Positions 16,692 to 26,945 of a stretch of 64,000 bases of DNA are shown here, one piece after another; position 1 is the first letter of the stretch; every line of letters starts with the position of its first letter. Both the position numbers and the translations under genes were made by a program. The notes beneath the pieces were generated by a model. That model was not told the origin of the DNA, searched no databases, and saw nothing but the letters and a program-made list of their open reading frames with translations. The DNA is from Nakamurella deserti (GTDB lineage Bacteria > Actinomycetota > Actinomycetes > Mycobacteriales > Nakamurellaceae): positions 1-64,000 of the forward strand of contig NZ_QCXS01000003.1 in NCBI RefSeq assembly GCF_003260015.1, written 5' to 3'.

Positions 16692-17605
16692 CCTCGACCG
16701 CCACCCTGGAGGTGTTCCAGTCGCTGTGGGCGATGGAGGACCTGCCGTGGGCCCCCACCGGTCCCCGGCCGACCCCGTGGACCCTGACCGAACAGCTCGA
16801 CCTCGTGGCCGGGCACGGCTTCCACGGCGTGGCTGTCGACCTCGGTGCGCGCCGGGTGCCGACCGCCGCCGTCCTGGCCCCGCTGCTGGGCGAACGCGAG
16901 CTCCGTTGCGCCGTCGTCGCTTTCGTCGCCGACGACGCCGGGCTGGACACCGCGCTCGCCTACGCCGACGTCGTCGGCGCGGACCGCATCGTGCTGTGCG
17001 CACAGCTGTACACCCGTGACCTGGCCGCCGCGGCGACCACCGTGGCGCGCTGGCACCGGCGCTGCGCCGGCGCCGGGGTCGAGCTGCAGTTGGAGACCCA
17101 CCGGAACACCCTGACCAACGACCTCCGCGCCACCGTGGCGCTGCTGGCGGAACTGGACCCGGCGGTGCTGCTGGCCGCGGACCTGTCGCACTTCGTCTGC
17201 GCCAACGAACTCCCCGACGGCCATGACCCGGTGGTCGAGGACCTGATCACCGCGGTGCTGGACCGGTCCGGTTCGGCACAGGGGCGCATCGCCACCCGTT
17301 GCCAGGTACAGATCCCGCTCGGCTTCCCGATGGGTCACACCGCCGAGCCCCGCTTCCGCGCCTGGTGGCAGCAGGGCCTCCGGGCCGTCGTGGCCCGCGT
17401 CGCCGCCGGCACCGGTCCGCGCGACGGCCGGGTGCTGTTCTGCACCGAGCTCGGCACCACCCCCTACGCCATCACCGACGGCACCGGCCGCGAACTGTCC
17501 GACCGCTGGGCCGAGGCGCTGGTGTTGAAGACCTGGGCCGAGCAGGCGTTCGCCGCCGCTCTCGTGCCCGACCACTCGACCGCACCGGAAGGAATCAACC
17601 GATGA
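16688..17605 (+). CDS. TIM-barrel sugar phosphate isomerase/epimerase-like protein
   Basis: A 305-residue protein with the pattern of the xylose-isomerase-like TIM-barrel family: repeated beta-alpha units, GVELQLETHRNTLTND with a likely metal-binding Glu and His, LAADLSHFVCANE in the middle, and LFCTELGTTPYAI near the end. Family members isomerise or epimerise sugars and keto acids, cleave ring products or act as endonucleases, so the reaction is undetermined. It overlaps the previous gene (ATGA) and the following oxygenase gene, which ties it to this pathway. Confidence 0.78.
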   Translation: MTSTATLEVFQSLWAMEDLPWAPTGPRPTPWTLTEQLDLVAGHGFHGVAVDLGARRVPTAAVLAPLLGERELRCAVVAFVADDAGLDTALAYADVVGADRIVLCAQLYTRDLAAAATTVARWHRRCAGAGVELQLETHRNTLTNDLRATVALLAELDPAVLLAADLSHFVCANELPDGHDPVVEDLITAVLDRSGSAQGRIATRCQVQIPLGFPMGHTAEPRFRAWWQQGLRAVVARVAAGTGPRDGRVLFCTELGTTPYAITDGTGRELSDRWAEALVLKTWAEQAFAAALVPDHSTAPEGINR

Positions 17606-18819
17606 CGAGCATCGGCATCGACAACGGACTCGGATCGCACCTGACCACCCAGGGCAACGTCGTGGTCCACGGACCGGTCACCTCCGACACCACCGGGTCG
17701 GCCATCCTGCCCGCCCGGGCCTACACCGGGCAGGCCGAGTTCGACCGCGAGCAGCAGGCGGTCTTCGCCTCCGGCTGGGTGTGGGCCGGGTTCGCGCACT
17801 GGGTCGCCGACAGCGGCCAGGTCAAGCCGGTGACCATCGCGGGTCGACCGCTGCTGCTGGTGCGCGGGACCGACGATGAGCTGCGGGTGTTCCACAACGC
17901 CTGTCGGCACCGCGGGATGGCACTGACCGAGGACGAGATCCAGGTCGAGCAGCGGATCCAGTGCGCCTACCACTGCTGGTCCTACCAGCTCGACGGGAAG
18001 CTCGCCGCCGCACCGTACCTCAGCCGCGAACGCCGGTCCAGGCTGGATCCGGACCTGGCGTCGCGTCTCGGGCTGCTGCCCGTGGCGTCGGTCGTCTGGG
18101 CCGGGATGGTCTTCGTCAACCTGGCCGCCGACGCCGGGACCGATCTCACCGGTACCGACCACGACTTCCACGCCCTGATGGCGCCACTGACCCGGCGGTG
18201 GGCCCACATCGACCTCACCCGCATCAGTCTCGCCGACGAGCGGGTCTTCGACATCCGGGCCAACTGGAAGCTGATCGTGGAGAACTTCCTCGACTTCTAC
18301 CACCTGCCGTTCATCCACCCGCAGGTCGGACCGGTCAGTGCCTCGATGGACGTGGACGACGTCGTGCTCGCCGACGCGATCGTCGGTGGCTGCTACCCGC
18401 GCGGTGCCACCGGCAAGGCGGACAAGACCGACGACGCCCTGCCGTTCCTCGGTGACGTCCCCGCCGACCGGGTGCAGAGCCAGGACATCTTCTGCGTCTT
18501 TCCCAACGCGCTGCTGTTCCTGGAGGCGGACTGGTTCCAGGTCATCGGTTTCGACCCGCTCGCGCCCGACCACACCGTGGAGCACATGGCCGTCTTCGTC
18601 GACGTCGCCGCGGCCGGCGAGGAGTTCAGCGCCACCCGGAAACGGTTGTCCGAGGTGCTCTTCGAGGTCAACGAGCAGGATCTGCCGATCCTCTACAAGT
18701 TGCAGGCGGGCCGCCACTCCCCCGGTTCGGACGCCACCAACCTGGTTTCCCACTGGGACCAGATCACCGCGCTGTTCCAGACGATCGTGGCCCGCAAGGT
18801 CGCCGATGACCGGCCCTGA
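17602..18819 (+). CDS. Rieske non-heme iron oxygenase, alpha subunit
   Basis: Catalytic component of a two-part oxygenase, 405 residues. The N-terminal Rieske [2Fe-2S] domain has C101, H103, C121 and H124 (CRH ... CAYH). The C-terminal catalytic domain has ENFLDFYHLPFIH, giving D231 as the bridging acid and H234/H239 as iron ligands, and a likely third ligand at D360. Together with the VanB-type reductase next to it, the layout resembles systems that hydroxylate or N-demethylate small charged molecules (for example glycine betaine, carnitine or proline betaine) more than ring dioxygenases with beta subunits; none of the latter is present. The substrate is unknown. Confidence 0.9.
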   Translation: MTSIGIDNGLGSHLTTQGNVVVHGPVTSDTTGSAILPARAYTGQAEFDREQQAVFASGWVWAGFAHWVADSGQVKPVTIAGRPLLLVRGTDDELRVFHNACRHRGMALTEDEIQVEQRIQCAYHCWSYQLDGKLAAAPYLSRERRSRLDPDLASRLGLLPVASVVWAGMVFVNLAADAGTDLTGTDHDFHALMAPLTRRWAHIDLTRISLADERVFDIRANWKLIVENFLDFYHLPFIHPQVGPVSASMDVDDVVLADAIVGGCYPRGATGKADKTDDALPFLGDVPADRVQSQDIFCVFPNALLFLEADWFQVIGFDPLAPDHTVEHMAVFVDVAAAGEEFSATRKRLSEVLFEVNEQDLPILYKLQAGRHSPGSDATNLVSHWDQITALFQTIVARKVADDRP

Positions 18820-19858
18820 CACCGGCGGCGACCTGCAGACCGCGCCGCCCCGGACGCGCACCGGCTGGCAGACGCTCGTCGTCCGGCAGCTGCGGCTCGA
18901 GGCGGACGGGGTCGTCTCGGTCACGTTGGCCCGGCCGGACGGTGCCGCCCTGGACAGTTGGGCGCCCGGTGCCCATCTCGACATCGAGCTGCACGACGGC
19001 CTGGTCCGCCAGTACTCGCTGTGCGGCGAGACCGGCCGCGAGGCCGAATGGACGGTGGCGGTGCGCGCCGTGCAGACCTCGCGGGGTGGCTCGTCGTTCG
19101 TGCACGAGTCGCTCCGGGTCGGGCACCGGGTGCGGGTCTCCGCGCCGCGCCAGAAGTTCCCGCTGGAGCGATCCCCGCGCTACCTCTTCGTCGCCGGCGG
19201 CATCGGGATCACCCCGCTGCTGCCGATGATCGAGGAGCTGGCCGGCACCGGCGCGACCTGGACGGTGCACTACGCCGGGCGGAGCCGGTCGGCGATGGCG
19301 TACCTGGACCGGCTGGCGCGAGCGGCGACCGGGGCGGGGCACACCGTTGTCCTGCATCCGCGGGACTCCGGGCCGCGGCTCGACCTGGACGCCGTCGTCG
19401 ACGACGCCGGGGACGACGAGGCGACGCTGGTGTACGTGTGCGGTCCCGCCGGCATGATCCGGGCCGCCCGGCAGCTCGTCCCCGCGGCTCGGCTGCGCAC
19501 CGAATCCTTCGACCCGGCACCCGATCCCGAGCCGGTACCGGTGACCACGTCACTGCTGGTGGACATCTCGGAGAAGCCCGGTGCCGCCGACCGTCCCTTC
19601 GAGGTGCAGCTGGGCGTCGAGGGTGCGGTCCTCACCGTCCCCGCGGGTGTGCCGGCGTTGGACGTGCTCAACGAGGCCGGTGCCGACCTGCCGTGGTCCT
19701 GCCGCGAGGGGACCTGCGGGACCTGCGAGACCGGCGTGCTGGACGGTGCCGTGGACCATCGTGACCACGTCCTCACCGACGCCGAACGCGCCGCGCACGA
19801 CTGCTTCTTCCCCTGCGTGTCCCGCGCCTGCGGGACACGGCTGATCCTGGATCTCTGA
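18806..19858 (+). CDS. Oxygenase reductase, phthalate dioxygenase reductase/VanB type
   Basis: Electron transfer partner of the Rieske oxygenase. The 350-residue protein has an N-terminal flavin-binding barrel (QYSLCGE, near residue 70), an NAD-binding domain (YLFVAGGIGITPLLPMIEEL; VYVCGPAGMI) and a C-terminal plant-type [2Fe-2S] ferredoxin. The iron-sulfur cysteines are in SCREGTCGTC and near the end in FFPCVS. The ATG at 18806 overlaps the oxygenase gene by 14 bases, so the two are surely co-translated. Confidence 0.9.
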   Translation: MTGPDTGGDLQTAPPRTRTGWQTLVVRQLRLEADGVVSVTLARPDGAALDSWAPGAHLDIELHDGLVRQYSLCGETGREAEWTVAVRAVQTSRGGSSFVHESLRVGHRVRVSAPRQKFPLERSPRYLFVAGGIGITPLLPMIEELAGTGATWTVHYAGRSRSAMAYLDRLARAATGAGHTVVLHPRDSGPRLDLDAVVDDAGDDEATLVYVCGPAGMIRAARQLVPAARLRTESFDPAPDPEPVPVTTSLLVDISEKPGAADRPFEVQLGVEGAVLTVPAGVPALDVLNEAGADLPWSCREGTCGTCETGVLDGAVDHRDHVLTDAERAAHDCFFPCVSRACGTRLILDL

Positions 19859-19874
19859 CCGTGGAGGACGTTCG

Positions 19875-20651
19875 ATGACCACCCATCCGCCCGCCGTGCT
19901 GACGCCGGCCGCCGACGAGGCTGCGCTCCGCCGGGAACTGGCCGCCTGCTACCGGCTGGTGGCCCACTACCGGATGACCGACCTGATCTTCACCCACATC
20001 TCGGTGCGCATCCCCGGGCCCGAGCACCACTTCCTGATCAACCCCTACGGGCTGCTCTTCGAGGAGATCACCGCGTCGAGTCTGGTCCGGATCGACCTGC
20101 AGGGGCGCATCGTCGGCGAGTCCCCGTACCGGGTCAACCCGGCCGGGTTCGTCATCCACAGTGCGATCCACGCCGCCCGCGAGGACGCTCAGTGCATCCT
20201 GCACACGCACACCCTGCCCGGCTGCGCCGTCGCGGCCAGCAGCACGGGACTGCTGCCGCTGAACCAGATCTCGATGGAGTTCCACAACCGGGTCGGTTAC
20301 CACGACTACGAGGGCGTCGCGCTGAATCTCGAGGAGCAGAAACGCATCGTCTACGACCTGGGTGACCACACCGCGCTGCTGCTGCGCAACCACGGCCTGC
20401 TGACCGTGGGCCGGACCCCCGGTGAGGCCTTCCTGCGGATGTTCTACCTCAACAAGGCCTGCGAGATCCAGGTCGCCGCGGGCGGTCTGGGCGAATTGAT
20501 CATTCCCGACGAGGCGATCGCCGAGCACACGGCCCAGCAGCTCATCGGGACCGCCGACGGCGACGATCTCGCCGACACCGACGCCTACGACCTGGCCTGG
20601 GCCGCGATGCTGCGACTGCTGGACCGGATCGCCCCCGACTACCGAGACTGA
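19875..20651 (+). CDS. Class II aldolase/adducin family protein
   Basis: A likely Zn-dependent aldolase or decarboxylase of 258 residues. Zn ligands are seen in LHTHTLPG (two His) and LLLRNHGLLTVG. The DLIFTHISVRIPG segment is typical of this family, which includes fuculose-phosphate aldolase and also lyases and decarboxylases acting on other hydroxy acids. In this operon it could cleave a hydroxylated intermediate produced by the Rieske enzyme. It is 16 bases after the reductase and 12 before the ureohydrolase. Confidence 0.87.
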   Translation: MTTHPPAVLTPAADEAALRRELAACYRLVAHYRMTDLIFTHISVRIPGPEHHFLINPYGLLFEEITASSLVRIDLQGRIVGESPYRVNPAGFVIHSAIHAAREDAQCILHTHTLPGCAVAASSTGLLPLNQISMEFHNRVGYHDYEGVALNLEEQKRIVYDLGDHTALLLRNHGLLTVGRTPGEAFLRMFYLNKACEIQVAAGGLGELIIPDEAIAEHTAQQLIGTADGDDLADTDAYDLAWAAMLRLLDRIAPDYRD

Positions 20652-20663
20652 GCCCCCACCTCC

Positions 20664-21665
20664 ATGAGCATCCCCGCAGTTCCCACCGTCGGCCCGAACC
20701 CGTTCACCACCGCCACCGCCCCGGACGGCCGGACGGTGTACGGACCACTCGACGCCGCCCGGGTCCCCCGCTACGCCGAGCCGTCCACCTTCGCCCGACT
20801 GCCCCGGCTCGACCAGGTGGGCGACGCCGACATCACCGTCGTCGGCGTGCCCTTCGACACCGGCGTCAGCTACCGGCCAGGTGCCCGGTTCGGCCCGGCC
20901 CACATCCGGACCGCGTCGAAGCTGCTCCGCCCCTACAACCAGGCCACGGGAATGTTCCCGTTCCACAGCCAGCAGGTCGCCGACGCCGGCGACATCGCCG
21001 TCAACCCCTTCGACATCGTCGAAGCGCTCGACACCGTCACCGCATCGGCCACCGCCCTCGCCGAACACGGGTCCCGGCTGCTCACCCTGGGCGGTGACCA
21101 CACCATCGCGCTCCCGCTGCTGCGGGCCCTCAACCGCATCCACGGGCCCGTCGCCGTCCTCCACTTCGACGCCCACCTGGACACCTGGGACACCTACTTC
21201 GGTGCGCCCTACACCCACGGCACCCCGTTCCGCCGCGCCGCCGAGGAGGGCCTGCTGGACGCCGAACGCTGCCAGCACGTCGGTATCCGCGGACCCCTGT
21301 ACGGCCGACAGGACCTGGAGGACGACGCCGTCGCCGGATTCCAGATCGTCCGCAGCGACGACTACCAGTTCGACGGCATCGCCAGCGTCGTCGACCGGGT
21401 TCGCAGGCGTCTGGACGGTGGCCCCGTCTACGTCTCCGTCGACATCGACTGCCTCGACCCCGCCCACGCCCCCGGCACCGGCACCCCCGAAGCCGGCGGC
21501 ATGACCTCACGGGAACTGCTCAACACCATCCGCGGGCTCGCCGGACTCGACATCGTCGGCGTCGACATCGTCGAGGTCGCCCCGGCCTACGACCACGCCG
21601 AGCTGACCGGGATCGCCGCCGCCCACGTCGGGTACGAGCTGTTGTCGGTGATGGCCCCGGCCTGA
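20664..21665 (+). CDS. Agmatinase/guanidinobutyrase-family ureohydrolase
   Basis: Binuclear Mn enzyme that would release urea from a guanidino compound. The 333-residue protein keeps the metal ligands: GGDH (143-146), DAHLD (169-173) and SVDIDCLDP (258-266). The [11 protein letters not shown] motif follows. The [16 protein letters not shown] loop resembles guanidino-acid hydrolases such as guanidinobutyrase more than arginase or E. coli SpeB, which I infer by memory of those families. It ends the catabolic operon and a GC-rich hairpin follows. Amidinohydrolases of this fold can also act on other substrates, so activity needs testing. Confidence 0.88.
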   Translation: MSIPAVPTVGPNPFTTATAPDGRTVYGPLDAARVPRYAEPSTFARLPRLDQVGDADITVVGVPFDTGVSYRPGARFGPAHIRTASKLLRPYNQATGMFPFHSQQVADAGDIAVNPFDIVEALDTVTASATALAEHGSRLLTLGGDHTIALPLLRALNRIHGPVAVLHFDAHLDTWDTYFGAPYTHGTPFRRAAEEGLLDAERCQHVGIRGPLYGRQDLEDDAVAGFQIVRSDDYQFDGIASVVDRVRRRLDGGPVYVSVDIDCLDPAHAPGTGTPEAGGMTSRELLNTIRGLAGLDIVGVDIVEVAPAYDHAELTGIAAAHVGYELLSVMAPA

Positions 21666-21674
21666 TGGGACACT

Positions 21675-21703
21675 CGGGGCGCGGGGTGCCCCACCCCGCC
21701 CCG
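21675..21703 (+). terminator. Hairpin after the catabolic operon
   Basis: Arms CGGGGCGCGGGGTG and CACCCCGCCCCG pair almost perfectly (one bulge). No T-run follows. It sits between the ureohydrolase stop and the GTG of the next gene, whose ribosome-binding site it nearly touches. It may end the catabolic transcript. Confidence 0.4.
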
Positions 21704-21714
21704 GGGAGGGTTCG

Positions 21715-22659
21715 GTGTCGCTGCTGGACGATGCGGTGGACGAACTGTACGCACTCGACCTGGAACGCTTCATCGGTCGCCGGGGCGAACTGGTCAAGGC
21801 GGCCAGGGCCGACGGCGACAAGGAGGCGGCCACCGCCATCGGTGCGCTGCGCAAACCCACCCAGTCGGCGTTCACCATCAACCGGCTGGCCCGGACCGAC
21901 CCGGGCGCCATCGACGCCCTGGTCGACCTGGGCACCGCCCTGCAGCAGGCGCAGACGGCCGGCGACGCGAAGGAGCTGCGGGAGCTCAACACCCGGCGGC
22001 GCGCTCTGCTGGACCGGTTGACGCGGCAGGCGTTCGACATCATCGGTCAGCAGTCCCCCACCGCGGGTCAGCGCGAGGAGGTCACCGCGACGCTGACCGC
22101 GGCCCTGGCCGACACCGGTGTCGCCGATCAGCTCCGGCAGGGCATCCTCGTCCGGGCCGCGGAATCGTCCGGCTTCGGGTTCAGCCCGCCCGAACTGACC
22201 CTCATCCGCAGCCCACGGCCGGCCGCGGCGCCGGGCGATCCCACGCCGGAGGCACCGGACGAGACCGCGCACGAGACGCCGGCGCCGGCGGCGCCCACGC
22301 GTACCCGCGCCACCGCCGGCCGCACCGGGGCCCGGGCGGCGGAGCCCGCCGGAACTGGGACGGCGAAGGACACCGCCGCACGCGGGTCCGTGAAGAAGCA
22401 GGCGGCGGAGGACCGGGCCACCCGGGAGCAGGCGGCGAAGGACCGGGCCGTCGCCGCGGCGCAGGCCGACGCCGACGCGGCCGATCAGGCCGTGCAGGAC
22501 GCGGTCGACCGGGCCGACGCGGCGCAGCAGCTGATCACCCGCCTGCAACGGGAACTCTCGACCGCCCGCCGGGCATTGGACGAGGCGCAGAAGCAGACCA
22601 GGGCGGCCGAGCAGAAGCAGAAGGCGGCCCGGGCCGCGCTGAACAAGGCTCGCGGCTGA
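21715..22659 (+). CDS. Conserved hypothetical protein with C-terminal coiled coil
   Basis: I do not recognise a functional family. The 314-residue protein has a helical N-terminal part (about 1-160; LDRLTRQAFDII, LIRSPRP), an Ala/Thr/Pro-rich linker (about 165-215) and a strongly charged Ala/Gln/Lys-rich helix (about 220-314; EDRATREQAAKDRA, RALDEAQKQTRAAEQKQKAA) that should form a coiled coil. No signal peptide or membrane segment is seen. The GTG at 21715 follows GGGGAGGG. Its relation to the upstream operon is unclear; it may be an independent actinobacterial protein. Confidence 0.75.
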   Translation: MSLLDDAVDELYALDLERFIGRRGELVKAARADGDKEAATAIGALRKPTQSAFTINRLARTDPGAIDALVDLGTALQQAQTAGDAKELRELNTRRRALLDRLTRQAFDIIGQQSPTAGQREEVTATLTAALADTGVADQLRQGILVRAAESSGFGFSPPELTLIRSPRPAAAPGDPTPEAPDETAHETPAPAAPTRTRATAGRTGARAAEPAGTGTAKDTAARGSVKKQAAEDRATREQAAKDRAVAAAQADADAADQAVQDAVDRADAAQQLITRLQRELSTARRALDEAQKQTRAAEQKQKAARAALNKARG

Positions 22660-22681
22660 CCCCGCGAGGCCGCCGTTCGAC

Positions 22682-23821
22682 CTAGGTCAGGAAGGTCAGG
22701 AACGGCACCCGCTGCTCGGGCTCGGTGAGCGAACCGTGCTGACCGATCAGCCGCAGCACCTTGCGGTCCACGACCCGGGAGTCGACGAGACCGAAGTCGG
22801 TCATCGCGGCGGCGACGAGCACGTCGCCGATCCGCGGCCGCACCCGTTCGTCGACCACCGGCCCGAACCAGCCGTCGGCGACGGCCTCGTCGCGGGTCCG
22901 CACCCAGACCTGATCGCCGAACTCCGCCGCGAACGCGTCGGCCACCGTGCGGGTTGCGCCGTCCTCGACATGCAACTGCAGGCAACGTGTCTCGCCGGCG
23001 ATGTGGCGCACCCCGGTCAGCAGCCCCGGCGTCCGGGCCAGATCGTGGCGGTACTGGTGGCCCAGGTCGAGCATGCCGTGGTCGGCGGTGACCAGCAGCA
23101 GCGTGCCCTTCGGCAGGGTGCGGCGCAGATCGGCGAGCAGGCGGTCGAGCTCGGCGGTGGCGTCGCGCCAGTGGCGCGACCGCCACCCGTGGGTGTGGCC
23201 GTTGTAGTCGACGCCGCCCCAGTACAGATAGACCAGCGCCCGCTCGTGCCGGTGCAGCAGCTCGGCGGCCGTGCGGGTGGCATCGGGCAGCTTCGTCGCC
23301 GCCACGAACGACCCACCGCGCAGCGCGGCCTCGGTCAGGCCGGAGCTCTCGAAACGGTCGGGCCCGAGCCGGAACGACGGGACCTGCGCCGCGTCGAGGG
23401 CACCGAAGACCGTCGGGTAGGGCTGCCAGGCCACCGGGTCCACCCCCTCGGCCCAGCGCAGGCCGTTGAGCAACCGGTCCTGGGCGGGGTCGAGCATGTC
23501 GTAGCCGACGAGTCCGTGCTCGCCCGGTGGGCGGCCGGTGCCGAACGAGCCCATCGACACCGCGGTGGTGGTCGGGAAGCCCGCGCGCAGTACCCGGGAA
23601 CCGGGGAGCGCACCCTTGAGGAACGGCGCCCGGGTGTCCGGGTCGGCGAGGTTGTCGTGGCCCAACCCGTCGACCAGGACGACACAGACCCGGTCGACCG
23701 TGGGCAGTCCCCAGTCCGGCGCGTGGTGCGCGTTCACGCCGAGCGCGCCGGCGGCGGCCGGCATGACCCGGCCGAGCACGTCGCCCGCGTAGTCGGGCAC
23801 CACCGGGCCGGGAACGCTCAT
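22682..23821 (-). CDS. Alkaline phosphatase-superfamily nucleotide pyrophosphatase/phosphodiesterase
   Basis: A predicted metal-dependent phosphodiesterase of 379 residues. Superfamily metal sites are visible: VCVVLVDGLGHDN near the N-terminus, FPTTTAVSMGSFGTG with the nucleophilic Thr, LYWGGVDYNGHTHGW and LVTADHGMLDL. No signal peptide is apparent. The ATG at 23821 is chosen because the longer frame runs into the upstream gene. It follows the DUF5998-like gene by four bases, so the two are co-transcribed. The substrate is unknown. Confidence 0.86.
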   Translation of the reverse strand: MSVPGPVVPDYAGDVLGRVMPAAAGALGVNAHHAPDWGLPTVDRVCVVLVDGLGHDNLADPDTRAPFLKGALPGSRVLRAGFPTTTAVSMGSFGTGRPPGEHGLVGYDMLDPAQDRLLNGLRWAEGVDPVAWQPYPTVFGALDAAQVPSFRLGPDRFESSGLTEAALRGGSFVAATKLPDATRTAAELLHRHERALVYLYWGGVDYNGHTHGWRSRHWRDATAELDRLLADLRRTLPKGTLLLVTADHGMLDLGHQYRHDLARTPGLLTGVRHIAGETRCLQLHVEDGATRTVADAFAAEFGDQVWVRTRDEAVADGWFGPVVDERVRPRIGDVLVAAAMTDFGLVDSRVVDRKVLRLIGQHGSLTEPEQRVPFLTFLT

Positions 23822-23825
23822 CGGC

Positions 23826-24422
23826 TCAGCGACGGGAGGCCGTGGCGGCCGACAGCAGCCGGGCGAAGGCCAGCGCGTCCTGCAGCGCGGCGGCGCCCTC
23901 GGCGTCGGCGCTGATCCGCAGGGCCAGGTCGTCACCCGCCAGGGTGCCGGTGTAGCCGTGGTCGGCGTCGCACTGCGGGTCACCGCAACCGGCCACCTCC
24001 AGGTCGACCCGGGACACCCCGCCCCAGCCGATCGTGAGGGTGATGTCGCGGCCGCTGAGGTCGTTGGCGCGGCGACGCGCCGGGTACTCGGCCGGCTTGC
24101 CGACGACGTGCGTCAGCATCACCGTGCGGACCGCGTTGAGCGGCACCGCCTCGGACGTGGCCACCCCGTGGGCGTCACCGCTGTGCTCCTCGTCGCCCGC
24201 GTGGTCGTCCGCGTGGACGAAGATCAGCCGGTTCGGCGTGAGCACCAGCACCGACAGGTGCCGTCGGATGGTGTCGGCGTCGAAGGTGGTCTCGCCGTGC
24301 ACCAGGTGCCCGGAGACCTCCTCGCCGGCCAGCGCCACGTCCAGCACGTCGGTGACGAAAGCCGGGTAGTAGCCCGCCTTGTCGATCTGCTCGGCGAGCC
24401 GCTTCGGCAGCGTGGCGCTCAT
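23826..24422 (-). CDS. DUF5998-like conserved actinobacterial protein
   Basis: A 198-residue protein that I take to be the actinobacterial DUF5998 type because it precedes the phosphodiesterase gene and has the pattern of a small cytosolic beta-rich protein (LSVLVLTPNRLIFVHADDH, NAVRTVMLTHVVGKP, DITLTIGWGGVSRVDLE). Two Cys in AGCGDPQCDAD may bind a metal, though this is speculative. The function is unknown. The 28-base gap after it on the coding side leads to pheT, whose stop is at 24451, on the same strand. Confidence 0.7.
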   Translation of the reverse strand: MSATLPKRLAEQIDKAGYYPAFVTDVLDVALAGEEVSGHLVHGETTFDADTIRRHLSVLVLTPNRLIFVHADDHAGDEEHSGDAHGVATSEAVPLNAVRTVMLTHVVGKPAEYPARRRANDLSGRDITLTIGWGGVSRVDLEVAGCGDPQCDADHGYTGTLAGDDLALRISADAEGAAALQDALAFARLLSAATASRR

Positions 24423-24450
24423 CGCCGGGCTCCCGGCCCCGGGCGGCGGC

Positions 24451-26945
24451 TCATCGCAGCACCGCCCCGAACTCGCGGGCGGCCGCCTCCACCACGGCGT
24501 CCCGGACCTGTTGCGCGTCGGCGCCGGTCAGGGTCCGGTCGGCGGCGCGCACGCTCAGCGCGAACGCCAAGGACTTGTGCCCCGCCGGCACCGGATCCCC
24601 GGTGTAGACGTCGAACAGCCGCACCGATTCCAGCAGCGGGCCACCGGCCCGGCGCAGCACCTCGGTCACGCGGCCCGCGGGCACGGTGTCGGCGACCACC
24701 AGCGCGACGTCCTGCAGGACCGGCGGGAACGACGAGACGACCGGTGGGACCACCGGGCGACGCTCCGGGAACCCGGACAGGTTCAGCTCCAGGGCGACCG
24801 TGCGGGCGGGCAACCCGAGGCGCTCGATGACCGCGGGGTGCAGCTCACCGGCGTAGCCGACCGGCCAGTCACCGACCCGGATACCGGCGCAGCGACCGGG
24901 GTGGAACGGTGCGAGCTCCGCGGTCTCCACCCGGAGCTCGGCGCCGGCGGTGCGGCCGATCCGGCGGGCGAGCTCGACGGCGTCGGCCCAGTCGGCGGCA
25001 CGGCCGGGACCCCACCAGCCCGCGCGGTCCCACTGTCCGGTGAGCACCGCCCCGACGTGCTGCACCTGGGTCGGCACGCTGGCCTCCAGGACGCGGAGGT
25101 CGTGGTCGGACGGGCGGGCACCGACGGTCATCACCGGGGGTCGCGGGGCGTCCGGCCGCGGCAGGAAGACCAGCCCGAGCTCGAACAGCGCGACGTCACG
25201 CGCACCCCGGGCGAGGTTGCGCGACAGCGCCTCCAGCAGTCCGGGCAGCATCGTGGTGCGCATCAGGGGCCGCGCGGAGTCGAGCGGGTTGAGCAGCGTG
25301 GCGGTGCGCCGACGGATGTCGCTCTCGTCGATGCCGAGCGCGACGAAGTCCCGCGGTCCGATGAACGGGAACGTCAGCACCTCGGTCAGTCCGATCGCGG
25401 CGAGATCCGCGGCGACCGCACGGGTACGTCGCTGGGCGGAGCTCAATCCGGCGCCGGCCGGGGCCTGCGGCAGCACCGAGCCGATGAGATCGAAGCCGTC
25501 GAGACGGGCGATCTCCTCGACCAGGTCGGCCGGACGCAGCAGGTCGGGCCGCCAGGTGGGCGGGGTGACAAGGAGCGCGTCACCGGACTCCGACGCCTCG
25601 ACGAGGCATCCGACCTGCACGAGCCGCCGCGCGGCGGTCTCGGCCGACACCGGCCGACCGAGCAGCCGTTCCGGCTCCGTCAGCGGGAGCGCGACGGTGG
25701 CCGGCGGGTTCGGTGCGCCGACGTCGGTGCGACCGGGTTCCAGGTGACCGCCGCCGTAGCGCACCAGCAGTTCCGCGGCACGCTCGGCCGCGCCCGGCGC
25801 GACGGCGGGGTCGACGTCGCGCTCGAAGCGGCGCGACGCCTCGGACGTCAGCGACCGCCGGCGGGCGGTGCGGGAGATGACCGACGGCGTCCAGTGCGCG
25901 GCCTCGATCAGCACCTCGGTGGTGGTCTCGGAGATCTCGGTGCTCGCACCGCCCATCACCCCGGCCAGTGAGATCGCGCCGCTCGGATCGGCGACGACGA
26001 GGTCGGTGGCGTCCAGGGTGCGGGCGACACCGTCCAGGGTGACGAGCTTCTCGCCCGGAGTGGCGCGCCGGACGGTGATCGGGCCCGCCAGGGTGGCGGC
26101 GTCGAAGGCGTGCAGCGGCTGGCCGACCTCGAGCATCACGTAGTTGGTGATGTCCACGGCGAGCGAGATCGACCGGATGCCGGCGGCGAGCAGCCGACGG
26201 CGCATCCAGTACGGGCTCCTGGCCGACGGATCGACTCCGGACACCTTGACGACGACGAAGCGGTCGCAGCCGGCCGGGTCGTCGATGGTCACCGGCCAGG
26301 GGACGGGCGCGCCGGCGACGTCGCGGATGTCGGTACCGGCGACGTCGGTGAACGGCACCTCGAACGCCGCCGACAGCTCCCGGGCGAGGCCACGGATGGA
26401 CAGCGCGTAGCCCCGGTCGGGGGTGATCGCCAGCTCCAGCACCGTGTCCGTCGCCCCGACCAGCGGGCGGGCGTCGGCGCCGATCACGGCGGCGGGGTCG
26501 TCGGCGTCGAGCACGATGATGCCGTCGGAGTCGTTGCCGACCCGCAGCTCCGCGGCCGAACAGATCATCCCGTCGGAGATGCGGCCGTAGGTCGACCGGG
26601 ACGCGATCGCGAAGTCACCGGGCAGCACCGCGCCCGGGAGTGCAGCGACGACGAGGTCACCGACGGCGAAGTTGCGGGCGCCGCAGATGACCTGGCGCTC
26701 GGCCGAACCGTCGGCGCCGAGCCCTGCACCGACCTCGAGCGTCACGAACCGGATGGGCTTCTTGAACCCGGTGAGCTCCTCGACGGCCAGCACCCGGGCC
26801 ACGACCAGGTCACCGGTCGTCGGTGGTGGTGTGTGCACGTCCTCGACCTCGTGACCGATCCGGATCAGCGCGGCCTCGATCTCGGCGACACCGACCTCGT
26901 CGGGCAGGGCCACGTACTGCCGGATCCACTCCAGCGGGGCGCGCA

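Noticed and set aside
24379-25971. A 530-codon plus-strand frame opposite pheT
   Set aside because: Antisense of the pheT coding sequence; composition and lack of domains mark it as a shadow.
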